From: Silvimonas terrae
Lineage (GTDB): Bacteria > Pseudomonadota > Gammaproteobacteria > Burkholderiales > Chitinibacteraceae
Assembly (NCBI RefSeq): GCF_014202765.1
Contig: NZ_JACHHN010000001.1
Location: 82,020 to 146,019 of the forward strand
DNA: 64,000 nt
Reading direction: 5' to 3'
Below the pieces are notes generated by a model, which worked only from the letters and a program-made list of their open reading frames with translations, was not told where the DNA came from and did no database searches. Made by a program: the position numbers and the translations under genes. Shown here one piece after another: positions 9,487-19,592 of this stretch (position 1 is the stretch's first letter; the number at the start of each line of letters is the position of its first letter).

Positions 9487-10209
9487 ATGGATAACAGACA
9501 TTGCATCCTGGTCCTGGATGACGATGCAGAAGTACGACAATGGTTGAAAACGCTGCTGGAAGATGCAGGTTTTGCCGTCTGCGCAGTAGGTCAGAGCAGT
9601 GGTTTGTTCCAGCATCTGGCTACGCAATCCTGCGCGCTGGTCATTCTTGATCTGAAACTGCGCGGCGAGGATGGCATGACGGTCGCGCGGGAGCTGCGGC
9701 AGAAGTCCAACGTGCCCATCATCATGATCAGCGGGCAGGGTGACGAGACCGATCGCGTGCTGGGGCTGGAACTGGCGGTGGATGATTTCATCAACAAACC
9801 GTTCTCCGGGCGCGAGTTGCTGGCGCGGGTACGCGCGCATCTGCGCCGCAGCACAGAACTGTCACAACCTCGTCCGGTGGCCGATGGCAGCGTGCGCTAC
9901 GGTTTTGGTGACTGGGTGCTGGATATGGGCAAGCGCGTGCTGGCCAGGAACGGTTGCGAGCCGTGTTCGCTCACGCGCGGGGAGTTCGCCATTCTGGCGG
10001 CGATGGTGCAGCAGCCCAGCCGCATCTGGTCGCGGGATCAATTGCTGGAACACACCCGTGGCATCGAAATCGACGTGTATGACCGCACCATTGACGTGCT
10101 GATCCTGCGCCTCAGACGCAAGATCGAACCCAACCCGCGCTTGCCGGCGTATATCCGCACCGAACGCGGCGAGGGTTATATGTTTGCCACGCCCGTCACC
10201 CGTCTTTAG
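9487..10209 (+). CDS. OmpR-family response regulator, partner of the downstream hybrid kinase
   Basis: The 240-residue protein has a receiver domain (about 6-118; Asp in VILDLKLRGEDG, Lys in NKPFSGREL) and a C-terminal winged-helix domain (about 140-236) ending in RTERGEGYMF. The start ATG at 9487 has a GGAG motif about ten bases upstream. The stop lies five bases before the start of a hybrid histidine kinase gene, so the two form a two-gene operon and very likely a cognate pair. The domain order resembles TorR/OmpR regulators. The signal is unknown. Confidence 0.92.
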   Translation: MDNRHCILVLDDDAEVRQWLKTLLEDAGFAVCAVGQSSGLFQHLATQSCALVILDLKLRGEDGMTVARELRQKSNVPIIMISGQGDETDRVLGLELAVDDFINKPFSGRELLARVRAHLRRSTELSQPRPVADGSVRYGFGDWVLDMGKRVLARNGCEPCSLTRGEFAILAAMVQQPSRIWSRDQLLEHTRGIEIDVYDRTIDVLILRLRRKIEPNPRLPAYIRTERGEGYMFATPVTRL

Positions 10210-10214
10210 CCATC

Positions 10215-12806
10215 ATGCGCGCCTTAAGATCCCGCCTGCCTGATCGCATGCCCAGCATCCGCACGCGGCTGATCGTCGCGTTTTTGCTGTTGTTCCTGGT
10301 CACCATGTCGATTGCACTGGTCGGGGTTATGGGCATGCGCGCCAACCAGCGCGCGCTGGATGAGTACGAAGCCAACGTGGTGCCGGAAATCGCCCGCGTG
10401 CTCAAACTCTCTGAAAAAGTGGCGCAGGTGGCGGCCATTGCGCCGGGCATGGCGGGGACAGATTCGCCCGATCTGTTGCGCAGTGATACCGAGGTACTGC
10501 ACAACCTGCTGCACGATATCCGCCTGTTAAGCATGGATTTGCCGGAACGCACCGCCGACCAACTGGCCGCCAATGCAGAGCTGGACGGCATTGACCGTGA
10601 CCTGACCCGGTTGATGGTGCAATCGGGCATGCACCGCCTGTTGCAGCGCCGTATCAACGAAGAACGCCGCGATGCCGATCGCGCGGGTAACGAAATTCTG
10701 CGTCGCCGCCGCGATGTGGCGCGCAATGCGCCCACCATGCTCAACCTGTGGGTGGTGACCATGTCGGCGTTTCAGGCCAGCGATTTCACCACGCTGGGCG
10801 TCGCGGAAAGTGACAACGAAGCCTTGTGGATGCGGGTGCGCGCCTTGGGTGAGGACAAGCGCGAACCTGAACTGGCTGCCCTGTTGCACAAAATTGGCGA
10901 GGGGCCGGATAACGTCTTTAGTCTGCGCAACGAGTTTCTGACCAGCGAACAGCGCATGACCTATCTGGTGCAGTTGATCCGCTCGCATGCCGACCAACTG
11001 GATGAACGTTCTGCCAAATATGTAGAAGAACTGCGCCAGGTGGCTGAACGGCGCCACGAAAGCGTGCGCCGGGTGGTGGCATCCAGTGAATCGGGCCTGT
11101 GGCTGCTGACGGCGATCGGCGTGGTGCTGGCTATTCTGGGGGTGACCTATGTTGACCGGGTGCTGCGCAAGCTGCAGCGCATGACCCGCGTGCTGGCGCG
11201 GCTGGCCTCCGGTCACACGGAACAGCGCATTCCATCGATTGATCGCAAGGACGAGGTGGGCGAACTGGCGCGTGCGTTTGAAGTGTTCCGCGCCAACATG
11301 CTGGAAAAACAAAAGCTGACCGAGGGTCTGGATAGCCAGCAACGGCTACTGGAGACCGTATTCCGTTCCATGAACGACGGCGTCTCTGTCCACGATGGCG
11401 AGGGCCGTCTGGTGGGCTGGAACCCCATGTTTCAGGCCGCGCTGGGCATGCCGGATCAGCGTCTGCACATTGGCATGACGCTGCTGGAACTGCGCAAGGC
11501 ACTCCCGGTGCAGGCGCGCTGGCGCGCGGTATCCCGCCGCACCGCCACGCGCACGACCGACCGGCAAACGCGCATTGCCGCCGCCGCAGAACTGCATTTT
11601 GTCGACCAGCGGGTGCTGGAGTTTCACTGTCAGGGCATGCCCGGTGGTGGCTGGGTGGCGGTGTGTCGCGACCTGACCGCCCGCCGCGCCGTAGAGGCGG
11701 ACTTGCGCCAGGCGCAGAAAATGGAAGTGCTTGGGCAACTGACTGGGGGGGTGGCGCATGACTTCAACAACTTCCTGGTGGCCATTCTGGGCAACCTGGA
11801 AATGCTGGAAGACAAACTGCAAAAGCAGCCCGAAGCCCTCGGCATGGCGGAACTGGCGCGGCGTTCTGCCGAGCGCGCCTCGCAGCTCACGCGCCGTCTG
11901 CTGTCTTTTGCCCGCCGTCAGCCCTTGCAGGCCGAGGTCGTACAACCGGACGACATGCTGGCAGAAATGCTGGACCTGATTGAATACGCCGTCGGCACAG
12001 AGATTGAGGTCGTCATCAAACCGGGCAGCGGCAAACACACCGTGAATGCGGACCGGGGCCAATTGGAGAACGCCGTGCTGAACCTGGCGCTCAATAGCGC
12101 GGCAGCCATGCCCGGCGGCGGCACGCTGACGCTGGCGGTAGAGGCCGGCGGCAGTCCGGAGCGCCTGCCCGCACTCAAAGAAGCCGTGGTGATTTCGGTG
12201 GCGGATACCGGCATCGGCATCCCGCCGGAATTGCTCGACAAGGTGATGGAGCCTTTCTTTACCACTCGCGCGCTGGGTGAAGGCAGTGGTCTGGGGCTAT
12301 CGAGCGTGTATGGTTTCGTGCGGCAAAGCGGTGGCGATGTGCAAATCCAGAGCGTGGTCGGGCAGGGCACCACGGTATCGCTGTGGTTACCCCCCAGCAC
12401 GCAAGACGCCCTCCTCAGCCATGATCACAGCCGCCCGCAACTGACCAGCCAGCTCGGCGGCCGCGTGCTGGTGGTCGAAGACGACCCGGCAGTGAAAGAC
12501 ACCGCACTGGCGATGCTGCGCACTCTGGGGGCCGATGCCATTGGCGTTTCTGGCGCGCAGGAAGCGCAGGACTGGCTGGCGAGTAACGAACCGGTGGAAC
12601 TGGTGCTGTCGGATATCTCTTTGGGCAGTGGGGGTAACGGCATTGCGCTCGCCGCCGCCATCGCCCGCCGCTGGCCGCAAACGCGGGTGGTGCTGATGTC
12701 TGGCCTGCCACTGGAAACCCACCGCGCGCATCCGGCCTGGCGGGAAGGGCAAGCATTTATCGCCAAACCCTTTGTCCGCGCTGATCTGGCCGCCCTGCTG
12801 GTTTGA
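10215..12806 (+). CDS. Hybrid sensor histidine kinase with HAMP, PAS and receiver domains
   Basis: This 863-residue membrane kinase has a first membrane helix at about 18-40, a helical periplasmic sensor (about 41-290), a second helix near 295-315 and a HAMP domain (about 318-370). A PAS domain (about 380-490) follows. The HisKA domain has the conserved His in GGVAHDFNN, typical of the HisKA/NtrB-like hybrid group. The HATPase_c domain includes GEGSGLGLSSVYG, and a C-terminal receiver (about 755-860) has Asp in LVLSDISLG. No HPt domain is present, so it differs from TorS. The preceding regulator ends five bases upstream. ATG at 10248 is an alternative start. Confidence 0.9.
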   Translation: MRALRSRLPDRMPSIRTRLIVAFLLLFLVTMSIALVGVMGMRANQRALDEYEANVVPEIARVLKLSEKVAQVAAIAPGMAGTDSPDLLRSDTEVLHNLLHDIRLLSMDLPERTADQLAANAELDGIDRDLTRLMVQSGMHRLLQRRINEERRDADRAGNEILRRRRDVARNAPTMLNLWVVTMSAFQASDFTTLGVAESDNEALWMRVRALGEDKREPELAALLHKIGEGPDNVFSLRNEFLTSEQRMTYLVQLIRSHADQLDERSAKYVEELRQVAERRHESVRRVVASSESGLWLLTAIGVVLAILGVTYVDRVLRKLQRMTRVLARLASGHTEQRIPSIDRKDEVGELARAFEVFRANMLEKQKLTEGLDSQQRLLETVFRSMNDGVSVHDGEGRLVGWNPMFQAALGMPDQRLHIGMTLLELRKALPVQARWRAVSRRTATRTTDRQTRIAAAAELHFVDQRVLEFHCQGMPGGGWVAVCRDLTARRAVEADLRQAQKMEVLGQLTGGVAHDFNNFLVAILGNLEMLEDKLQKQPEALGMAELARRSAERASQLTRRLLSFARRQPLQAEVVQPDDMLAEMLDLIEYAVGTEIEVVIKPGSGKHTVNADRGQLENAVLNLALNSAAAMPGGGTLTLAVEAGGSPERLPALKEAVVISVADTGIGIPPELLDKVMEPFFTTRALGEGSGLGLSSVYGFVRQSGGDVQIQSVVGQGTTVSLWLPPSTQDALLSHDHSRPQLTSQLGGRVLVVEDDPAVKDTALAMLRTLGADAIGVSGAQEAQDWLASNEPVELVLSDISLGSGGNGIALAAAIARRWPQTRVVLMSGLPLETHRAHPAWREGQAFIAKPFVRADLAALLV

Positions 12807-12824
12807 CGTGCGCTGGCTGACAGC

Positions 12825-12856
12825 CAAAAAAAAGCCCCGCAATGCATGCAGGGCTT
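12825..12856. terminator. Hairpin with A/T run after the kinase operon
   Basis: A stem AAGCCCCGC (12832-12840) pairs with GCAGGGCTT (12848-12856) with one G-U pair and a seven-base loop. It is flanked on its left by a run of nine A residues, which gives a U-tract only for transcripts from the minus strand. On the plus strand the hairpin could slow polymerase but lacks a following T-run. Confidence 0.5.
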
Positions 12857-12956
12857 GAACTGTGGACTTCCAGACTGGAGAGATGAGTACCTGAGAAGAT
12901 ATTCAGCTGCGCACTATAGGGGTGGATTATTACGCTGGCGTGAAAGATCTGTTTGC

Positions 12957-13288
12957 AACTGTTTCAGAGGTTGAGGCGGGGCGAGGGCGTTTACTGGCGT
13001 GGTAGCCCGGATGGAGCGAAGCCAGCCACCCCGGATTCCCGGCCTTGTGGCCTCCATCCGGGCTACAAAGTGGCGCTGCCGGAGGGGGGAGGTACGTCAA
13101 AAGCAACCCCAACCCCGCAAACCATCGGTTTGCAAGGATGGGCTGGTTGTATCCCACTTCCTCGTCATTCCGGCCTTGAGCCGGAATCCAGCCCTCAGCC
13201 CAACGGGCTGCTTGCGGTGGATTGTCGCTACGCTCCAAATCCACCCTACAAACAGAACAGCACGCCCAGATCCCCGGTGTAGGCAAAA
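12957..13288. repeat. Intergenic gap with several REP-like hairpins
   Basis: A long palindrome at 13002-13066 has perfect 15-bp arms (GTAGCCCGGATGGAG and its complement). A GTCATTCCGGCCTTGAGCCGGAATCCAG element lies at 13164-13191. At about 13213-13253 there is an inverted GGTGGATTGTCG...AATCCACCCTAC block that matches the opening of the composite repeat in reverse. No gene was found in this stretch. Confidence 0.7.
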
Positions 13289-13756
13289 TCAAAACCCCAA
13301 TTCCGACAGCCCCGCATGCTCATCCGGCCGCCGCCCCAGCGGCCAGAAAAACTTCCGCTCCGCCGCTTTGATCGGTGCGTCATTAATGCTGGCATGCCGC
13401 CGTGTCATCAGCCCGAACTCGTTGAACTCCCAGTTCTCATTGCCATAACTGCGATACCACTGCCCGGCGTCGTCATGCCATTCATAGGCAAAACGCACGG
13501 CGATGCGGTTGTCTGAGTGCGCCCAGATCTCCTTGATCAAGCGGTAATCCTGTTCCCGCTGCCATTTGCGCTCCAGAAAGGCTTGCGCTTGCGCGCGCCC
13601 ACGGACGAATTCGGCGCGGTTACGCCACCAGGTGTCTTCGCTGTAGGCCAACACCACGCGGGCGGGGTCGCGGCTGTTCCAGCCGTCTTCTGCGGCGCGG
13701 ACTTTGGCGATGGCGGTCTCCAGGGTAAATGGCGGCAGAGGGGGGCGATGTTCCAT
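13289..13756 (-). CDS. DUF1348 / SnoaL-like (NTF2-fold) protein
   Basis: The 155-residue protein matches the DUF1348 family: a small cone-shaped alpha+beta fold of the NTF2/SnoaL type with conserved [22 protein letters not shown] and the C-terminal [12 protein letters not shown] motif. No enzymatic role is established for the family. The ATG at 13756 is chosen over the upstream one at 13798 because an AGGAG lies eight bases before it. The gene is divergent from a TetR regulator, and two inverted repeats lie in the shared promoter region, so repression by that regulator is likely. Confidence 0.88.
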   Translation of the reverse strand: MEHRPPLPPFTLETAIAKVRAAEDGWNSRDPARVVLAYSEDTWWRNRAEFVRGRAQAQAFLERKWQREQDYRLIKEIWAHSDNRIAVRFAYEWHDDAGQWYRSYGNENWEFNEFGLMTRRHASINDAPIKAAERKFFWPLGRRPDEHAGLSELGF

Positions 13757-13790
13757 GATGCGGGCTCCTGGTGTGGGATAGTCATTCAAT

Positions 13791-13808
13791 GTAGACAAGT
13801 CTGTCTAC
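13791..13808. promoter_or_regulatory. Inverted-repeat operator O1 for the TetR-family regulator
   Basis: The 18-bp site GTAGACAAGTCTGTCTAC is a near-perfect palindrome (arms GTAGACA and TGTCTAC). It lies between the divergent DUF1348 and TetR genes and shares its half-sites with a second site 43 bp away. TetR-family proteins usually bind such palindromes near their own promoters; the assignment is inferred from position and symmetry. Confidence 0.65.
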
Positions 13809-13832
13809 GTGCATGAACTGCACTCTAGAAGA

Positions 13833-13852
13833 TGTAGACAGATTTGTCTACA
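13833..13852. promoter_or_regulatory. Inverted-repeat operator O2 for the TetR-family regulator
   Basis: The 20-bp palindrome TGTAGACAGATTTGTCTACA (one mismatch) repeats the GTAGACA / TGTCTAC half-sites of O1. Its centre is 43 bp from that of O1, about four helical turns, so both sites face the same side of the DNA. It ends nine bases before the TetR start codon, where bound repressor would block expression of the regulator itself. Confidence 0.65.
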
Positions 13853-13860
13853 ATGGCAGC

Positions 13861-14424
13861 ATGAAAACCGACCAGACCACAGACCTTGCCACTTTGCCCG
13901 CCCGCGAACGCATTTTGTGTGTGGCGCATGATCTCTTTTACCGGGACGGTATCCGCGCTACCGGGATCGACCGGGTGATTGCTGCTGCAGGCGTAACCAA
14001 AGTGACGTTTTACCGGCACTACCCCAGCAAGAACGATCTGATCCGCGCGTTTCTGGAGGATCGCCACACCCGCTGGATGACCTGGTTTACCGACGCGTTG
14101 CAACGGCATGGCGGACATCTGGCCGCGCTGGTCCCGGTCTTGGCGGAATGGTTTGACAGCACGGATTACCGTGGCTGCGCATTTATCAACGCCGTTGCAG
14201 AGCAGGGCGGCGGTTTGCCAGATGCGGCAGATATTGCCCGCCGCCATAAAGCGCAGATGACCGAGGCGATCGCCGCGTTGTTACCGCCTTCGTCCGGACG
14301 TGAACGCATTGCACTGGCGGCGGCCGTGGCCGTGGATGGCGCCATTGTGCGGGCCCAGACCGATGGCGCACCGCAGGCAGCGCTGGATGCGCTGGCACTG
14401 CTGCTGGCTGTTTTGCCCACCTGA
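13861..14424 (+). CDS. TetR/AcrR-family transcriptional regulator
   Basis: The 187-residue protein has an N-terminal helix-turn-helix (about 15-60) with the characteristic GIRATGIDRVIAAAGVTKVTFYRHYPSKNDL pattern shortened here to its key parts TGIDRVI and TFYRHYPSK. A ligand-binding helical domain follows and carries the GCAFINAVAEQ segment seen in one large TetR subgroup. The ATG at 13861 is preferred over 13813 because the helix-turn-helix starts soon after it and O2 ends just upstream. It is divergent from the DUF1348 gene and probably represses both genes. The ligand is unknown. Confidence 0.9.
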   Translation: MKTDQTTDLATLPARERILCVAHDLFYRDGIRATGIDRVIAAAGVTKVTFYRHYPSKNDLIRAFLEDRHTRWMTWFTDALQRHGGHLAALVPVLAEWFDSTDYRGCAFINAVAEQGGGLPDAADIARRHKAQMTEAIAALLPPSSGRERIALAAAVAVDGAIVRAQTDGAPQAALDALALLLAVLPT

Positions 14425-14821
14425 GCGCTTGTTTCTCCCCCTTTTTGAACACAGCAATGCCACCGCTTGTAAGAGATATGCGGTGCGAGTTGGCCCGGTG
14501 GTTCTATGTGGCCGCCCACTGCTCAAGCCAGTGGTTATACCGTAGTGCCTGGTTGAGCCATATCTGCTGCGGTGTCGCCGTGGCGCTGGTATTGACGGGC
14601 CGGGCGGCCAAAGTTGCGGTGGTCTCTTTCCCCGGAAAAACACATGCAAGACATGACATTGACGCCAGACTGCATATGGCTGTAAATGTCGCCACCCTGG
14701 CCGGGGTATTGGCCAGGGCCGGGTCTACTCACGGGCGCGTACCGGCTTGAACCGGACAAACCGTCGATCAGAGGTGCAACAGCACCCGCATTGTTTTTCA
14801 CAACCTGGGATGGAGATAGAG
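14425..14821. other. Gene-free region upstream of the chitinase gene
   Basis: This 397-bp interval shows no supported gene on either strand. It should hold the chitinase promoter and leader. A GGAG at 14812-14815 serves as ribosome-binding site for the ATG at 14822. No catabolite or riboswitch motif could be recognised by eye. Confidence 0.4.
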
Positions 14822-16435
<1,614 letters not shown>

Positions 16436-16456
16436 TCCAGCGCTGACGCAGGTACG

Positions 16457-16488
16457 AAATCCGGCGGGTATCCCGCCGGATTTTTTTT
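16457..16488 (+). terminator. Rho-independent terminator of the chitinase gene
   Basis: A perfect stem AATCCGGCGGG / CCCGCCGGATT with a short TATC-type loop is followed by eight T residues, 22 bases after the chitinase stop codon. Confidence 0.93.
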
Positions 16489-16604
16489 GCCCGCCGTGTC
16501 CGTTCCTGCGCGGCGTGCGCCAGACCGCGTTATGCTCTACACATATTTGTAGAAGCAATCATCTGTCCATCCAGACAAGATTGCCGCACTGTGGAGGGCA
16601 TGCT

Positions 16605-17411
16605 TTGCGTCTTACCTGTTCTGGCCTTGCTGCCGTTCTTGCCCTGAGTTGTGCGTGGCTGCCTGCGGCAGAGCCGCTCAAGCTGGTCACGGGCAACGGT
16701 TACCTGCCTTATACCGATAACGGCTTGCCTGAAGGCGGCATCTTTACCGCCATTGTCCAGCGCAGCCTTGCCGTGGCCGGGTATACCTCGACGGTAGACT
16801 GGCTACCCTGGGCGCGCGGTTACAAAGACACGCTGGATGGCCGCTACGCCGCGACTTTCCCTTACGTACAAACGCCTGAACGGGCGGCGCAATATCTGTT
16901 TTCCGAGCCGGTAGTACAGATGACCACCTATCTGTACGGCCGTGCGGATGGTCAGGAAATCACGCTCAAGCCAGGTGTCCTGAAAGACAAGGTGCTTTGC
17001 CTGCCAGCGGGGTTTGTGGCGCTGCCGTCGGTGTACAAACTGATGGGAGGCGGAACGCCGCGTGTGGAAACACCGGCCGATATGAGTGCCTGCGCCAGCA
17101 TGGTGGCCTTGGGGCGGGCGGACTTTTTTGTCACCAACAGCCTGTTGGGTGATCTCGTCTTGCGCAAACTGCCTTCGGGGTACCCGAAACTGGCGGCATC
17201 TGCGCAACCTCTGGATACGCGCGCCTTGTATTTCATCGCCCCGCGCAAGCAACCGGGCTCTGCCAGTTTGATCGCCGCTTTCAACAAAGGGCTGGCGCAG
17301 CTACATACGGATAAAACCTGGGACATGCTGATCAATCAGTATGTGACTACCTTGTTGAACAGCCATTCCGCTACGGCTGCGTTGCAGAACAGGGGGGGAC
17401 GGGCGCAGTAG
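16605..17411 (+). CDS. Periplasmic solute-binding protein, SBP_bac_3 family
   Basis: The 268-residue protein starts with a signal peptide (about 1-22, ending LPAAEP) followed by the type-II periplasmic binding fold, with LVTGNGYLPYTDNGLPEGG at the start and repeated beta-alpha units. TTG at 16605 is chosen because GGAGG stands just upstream; no ATG in this frame precedes the signal peptide. Members bind amino acids or similar polar ligands for ABC importers or act as sensors. No permease or ATPase gene is adjacent, so it may work as an orphan. The chitinase terminator separates it from the upstream gene. Confidence 0.82.
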   Translation: MRLTCSGLAAVLALSCAWLPAAEPLKLVTGNGYLPYTDNGLPEGGIFTAIVQRSLAVAGYTSTVDWLPWARGYKDTLDGRYAATFPYVQTPERAAQYLFSEPVVQMTTYLYGRADGQEITLKPGVLKDKVLCLPAGFVALPSVYKLMGGGTPRVETPADMSACASMVALGRADFFVTNSLLGDLVLRKLPSGYPKLAASAQPLDTRALYFIAPRKQPGSASLIAAFNKGLAQLHTDKTWDMLINQYVTTLLNSHSATAALQNRGGRAQ

Positions 17412-17460
17412 CGGATATTTGATGGCGAGGTAGGTGGTCCTTGCTGGCTGGTGCCACTTT

Positions 17461-17679
17461 GTAGCCCGGATGGAGGCCACCAGGCCGGGAATCCGGGGTG
17501 GCGGACGTGGTTCATATTGTTGTGGGTGTTAGCGTCTTGCAGCGCCGGTTTGAAAAGCATTTTGATACCCGGGGTGCCGGGCCCACATCACTTTCTTCGC
17601 TTCACCACGTCGTCATTCCGGCCTTGAGCCGGAATCCAGTGGGGGCCGGGACGGCCCCGTTCTCTGGCGAGAACCAGGG
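17461..17679. repeat. REP-like elements and a truncated composite repeat
   Basis: A GTAGCCCGGATGGAGG...CCGGGAATCCGGGGT element is at 17461-17500. A 5'-truncated piece of the composite repeat is at about 17526-17602; it stops inside the hairpin region and is followed by a GTCATTCCGGCC hairpin at 17612-17639. A full copy begins 40 bp later. The arrangement looks like repeated insertion or rearrangement at one site. Confidence 0.65.
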
Positions 17680-17929
<250 letters not shown>

Positions 17930-18063
17930 CCCCATGACCGCCACTGCGGAAGTGTCACTTACGAGGCGCCTGGCCAGGCCCTTTACCACCCGCTACAACA
18001 CCAACAACCACACATACCCGCAGCGGCATTAGAATGACACCAACATAGAACAACAGGTGTGCC

Positions 18064-19551
18064 ATGTCCCAGCTCCCTCCCGCTGCACCCGCCAATACCG
18101 ATGACGCCTGGATGTTCGATCTGGCGCCGGTTTCACTGTGGGTGGAAGACTACAGTGCCATGCGTGTCTTGTTTGATACCTGGCGCGCGCAGGGCGTGAC
18201 GGATTTGCGCGCGTGGTTTGATGAAGACCCGGCGCGGGTGGCGCAGTGTTCCGAATGTATCAAGGTGGTCAAGGTCAACCAGAAAACCCTGACGCTGTTT
18301 GAGGCAGATAATCTGGAGCACCTGGTCGGCGGGCTGGATCGGGTGTTTCGGGATGACATGTTCAAAGAGCATCTGGAAGAGCTGGTGCAGTTATGGTCGG
18401 GAGAGACTCATTTTCTCAGCCAGACCGTCAATTACACGCTCACCGGCCGCCGACTGGATGTACTGCTGCGCGGTACGGTGCTGCCAGGGCATGAGCACAA
18501 ATGGGATCGCGTGCTGGTGGCGGTGGAAGACATTACCGAACTGGAACGCGCACGCCACCGGGCGATGTTGTCGGCCCAGTATGCGCGTGGATTGTTTGAA
18601 TACTCACCGGTCTCTTTGTGGGTAGAAGACTTCAGCGTGGTCAAACAATTGCTCGACGAGATCCGCGCCCAGGGGATTCGTGATCTGCGGGTCTTTACCG
18701 ACGTGCATCCAGAATTCGTCGAACGTTGTATGGAAGAAATCCAGGTGATCGACGTCAACCAGCACACGCTGCAACTGTTTGCCGCGCCGGATAAAAAAAC
18801 CCTGTTAGGGCGGCTGCGTGATGTGTTCCGTGACGATATGCGCCAGCATTTCCGGGAACAGTTAATTGACTTGTGGGACAACAAACTCTTCCAGCAGCGC
18901 GAGGTCCTCAACTACTCGCTGGAAGGCAACGAGGTCAACGTCCACCTGCAATTTGCCGTGCTGACCGGCCACGAACAGCACTGGGACATGGTGCTGGTGG
19001 CGCTCACCGACATCACCGCACGTAAAAAGGCCGAAGCTTACCTGGAGTTCCTGGGCAAGCACGACGTGCTGACCAAACTGCGCAACCGCTCGTTCTATGT
19101 GGACGAACTGAACCGGCTGGAGCGCAAAGGGCCGTTCCCGGTTACGGTCATCATTGCTGACCTCAATGGACTGAAGGGCGTTAACGATCAGTTGGGGCAT
19201 GCCGCCGGGGATACCTTGCTGCGCCGTGCCGGTGAAGTCTTTGCCAAGGCGGTGGAAGCACCGCATTACGCGGCCCGTATCGGTGGGGATGAGTTTGCCG
19301 TGTTGCTGCCCGGTATGGATGAGCGCGGCGGGCAGGCGGTCATTGATAGCCTGCAACATCTGATTGAACTCAATAACCAGTTCTACCCTGGCGCGACGCT
19401 GAGTTTTTCCATGGGCATGGCCACCTGCCACCGTGGCGAGCGGCTGGAAGCCACCGTGCAGCACGCGGATTTGCTGATGTACGAAGAAAAGCGCGCGTTT
19501 TACGCCAACACGCCAGCGGCCGAACGCCGGCTGGGGCTCAAGCCGGACTAA
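18064..19551 (+). CDS. Diguanylate cyclase with two tandem PAS-like sensor domains
   Basis: The 495-residue cytoplasmic protein has two homologous sensor modules (about 15-160 and 178-320). Each contains SLWVEDYS/SLWVEDFS, a VNQKTL/VNQHTL segment and a VEDITE/LTDITA end, as in PAS domains of this type. A GGDEF domain (about 335-485) follows with an intact GGDEF at residues 407-411, so it should make c-di-GMP from two GTP. No RxxD inhibitory site is visible five residues before GGDEF, which suggests no product inhibition of the usual kind. No membrane segment is present. ATG at 18064 has AGGTG upstream. Confidence 0.92.
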   Translation: MSQLPPAAPANTDDAWMFDLAPVSLWVEDYSAMRVLFDTWRAQGVTDLRAWFDEDPARVAQCSECIKVVKVNQKTLTLFEADNLEHLVGGLDRVFRDDMFKEHLEELVQLWSGETHFLSQTVNYTLTGRRLDVLLRGTVLPGHEHKWDRVLVAVEDITELERARHRAMLSAQYARGLFEYSPVSLWVEDFSVVKQLLDEIRAQGIRDLRVFTDVHPEFVERCMEEIQVIDVNQHTLQLFAAPDKKTLLGRLRDVFRDDMRQHFREQLIDLWDNKLFQQREVLNYSLEGNEVNVHLQFAVLTGHEQHWDMVLVALTDITARKKAEAYLEFLGKHDVLTKLRNRSFYVDELNRLERKGPFPVTVIIADLNGLKGVNDQLGHAAGDTLLRRAGEVFAKAVEAPHYAARIGGDEFAVLLPGMDERGGQAVIDSLQHLIELNNQFYPGATLSFSMGMATCHRGERLEATVQHADLLMYEEKRAFYANTPAAERRLGLKPD

Positions 19552-19592
19552 AGCCAAAGACCCGCTCTGGTTTAGTCCGGGTCTTTGGCTTT
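19551..19592. terminator. Bidirectional terminator between convergent genes
   Basis: A long stem pairs AAGCCAAAGACCCG with CGGGTCTTTGGCTT around a 12-base loop and has T/A residues on both outer sides. It sits at the stop of the diguanylate cyclase gene and overlaps the last codons of the convergent FHA gene. Confidence 0.85.

Noticed and set aside
10215..12806. Hybrid kinase considered as TorS partner of the TorT-like protein
   Set aside because: It lacks an HPt domain, has a PAS domain that TorS lacks, and lies 40 kb from the TorT-like gene beside its own regulator.
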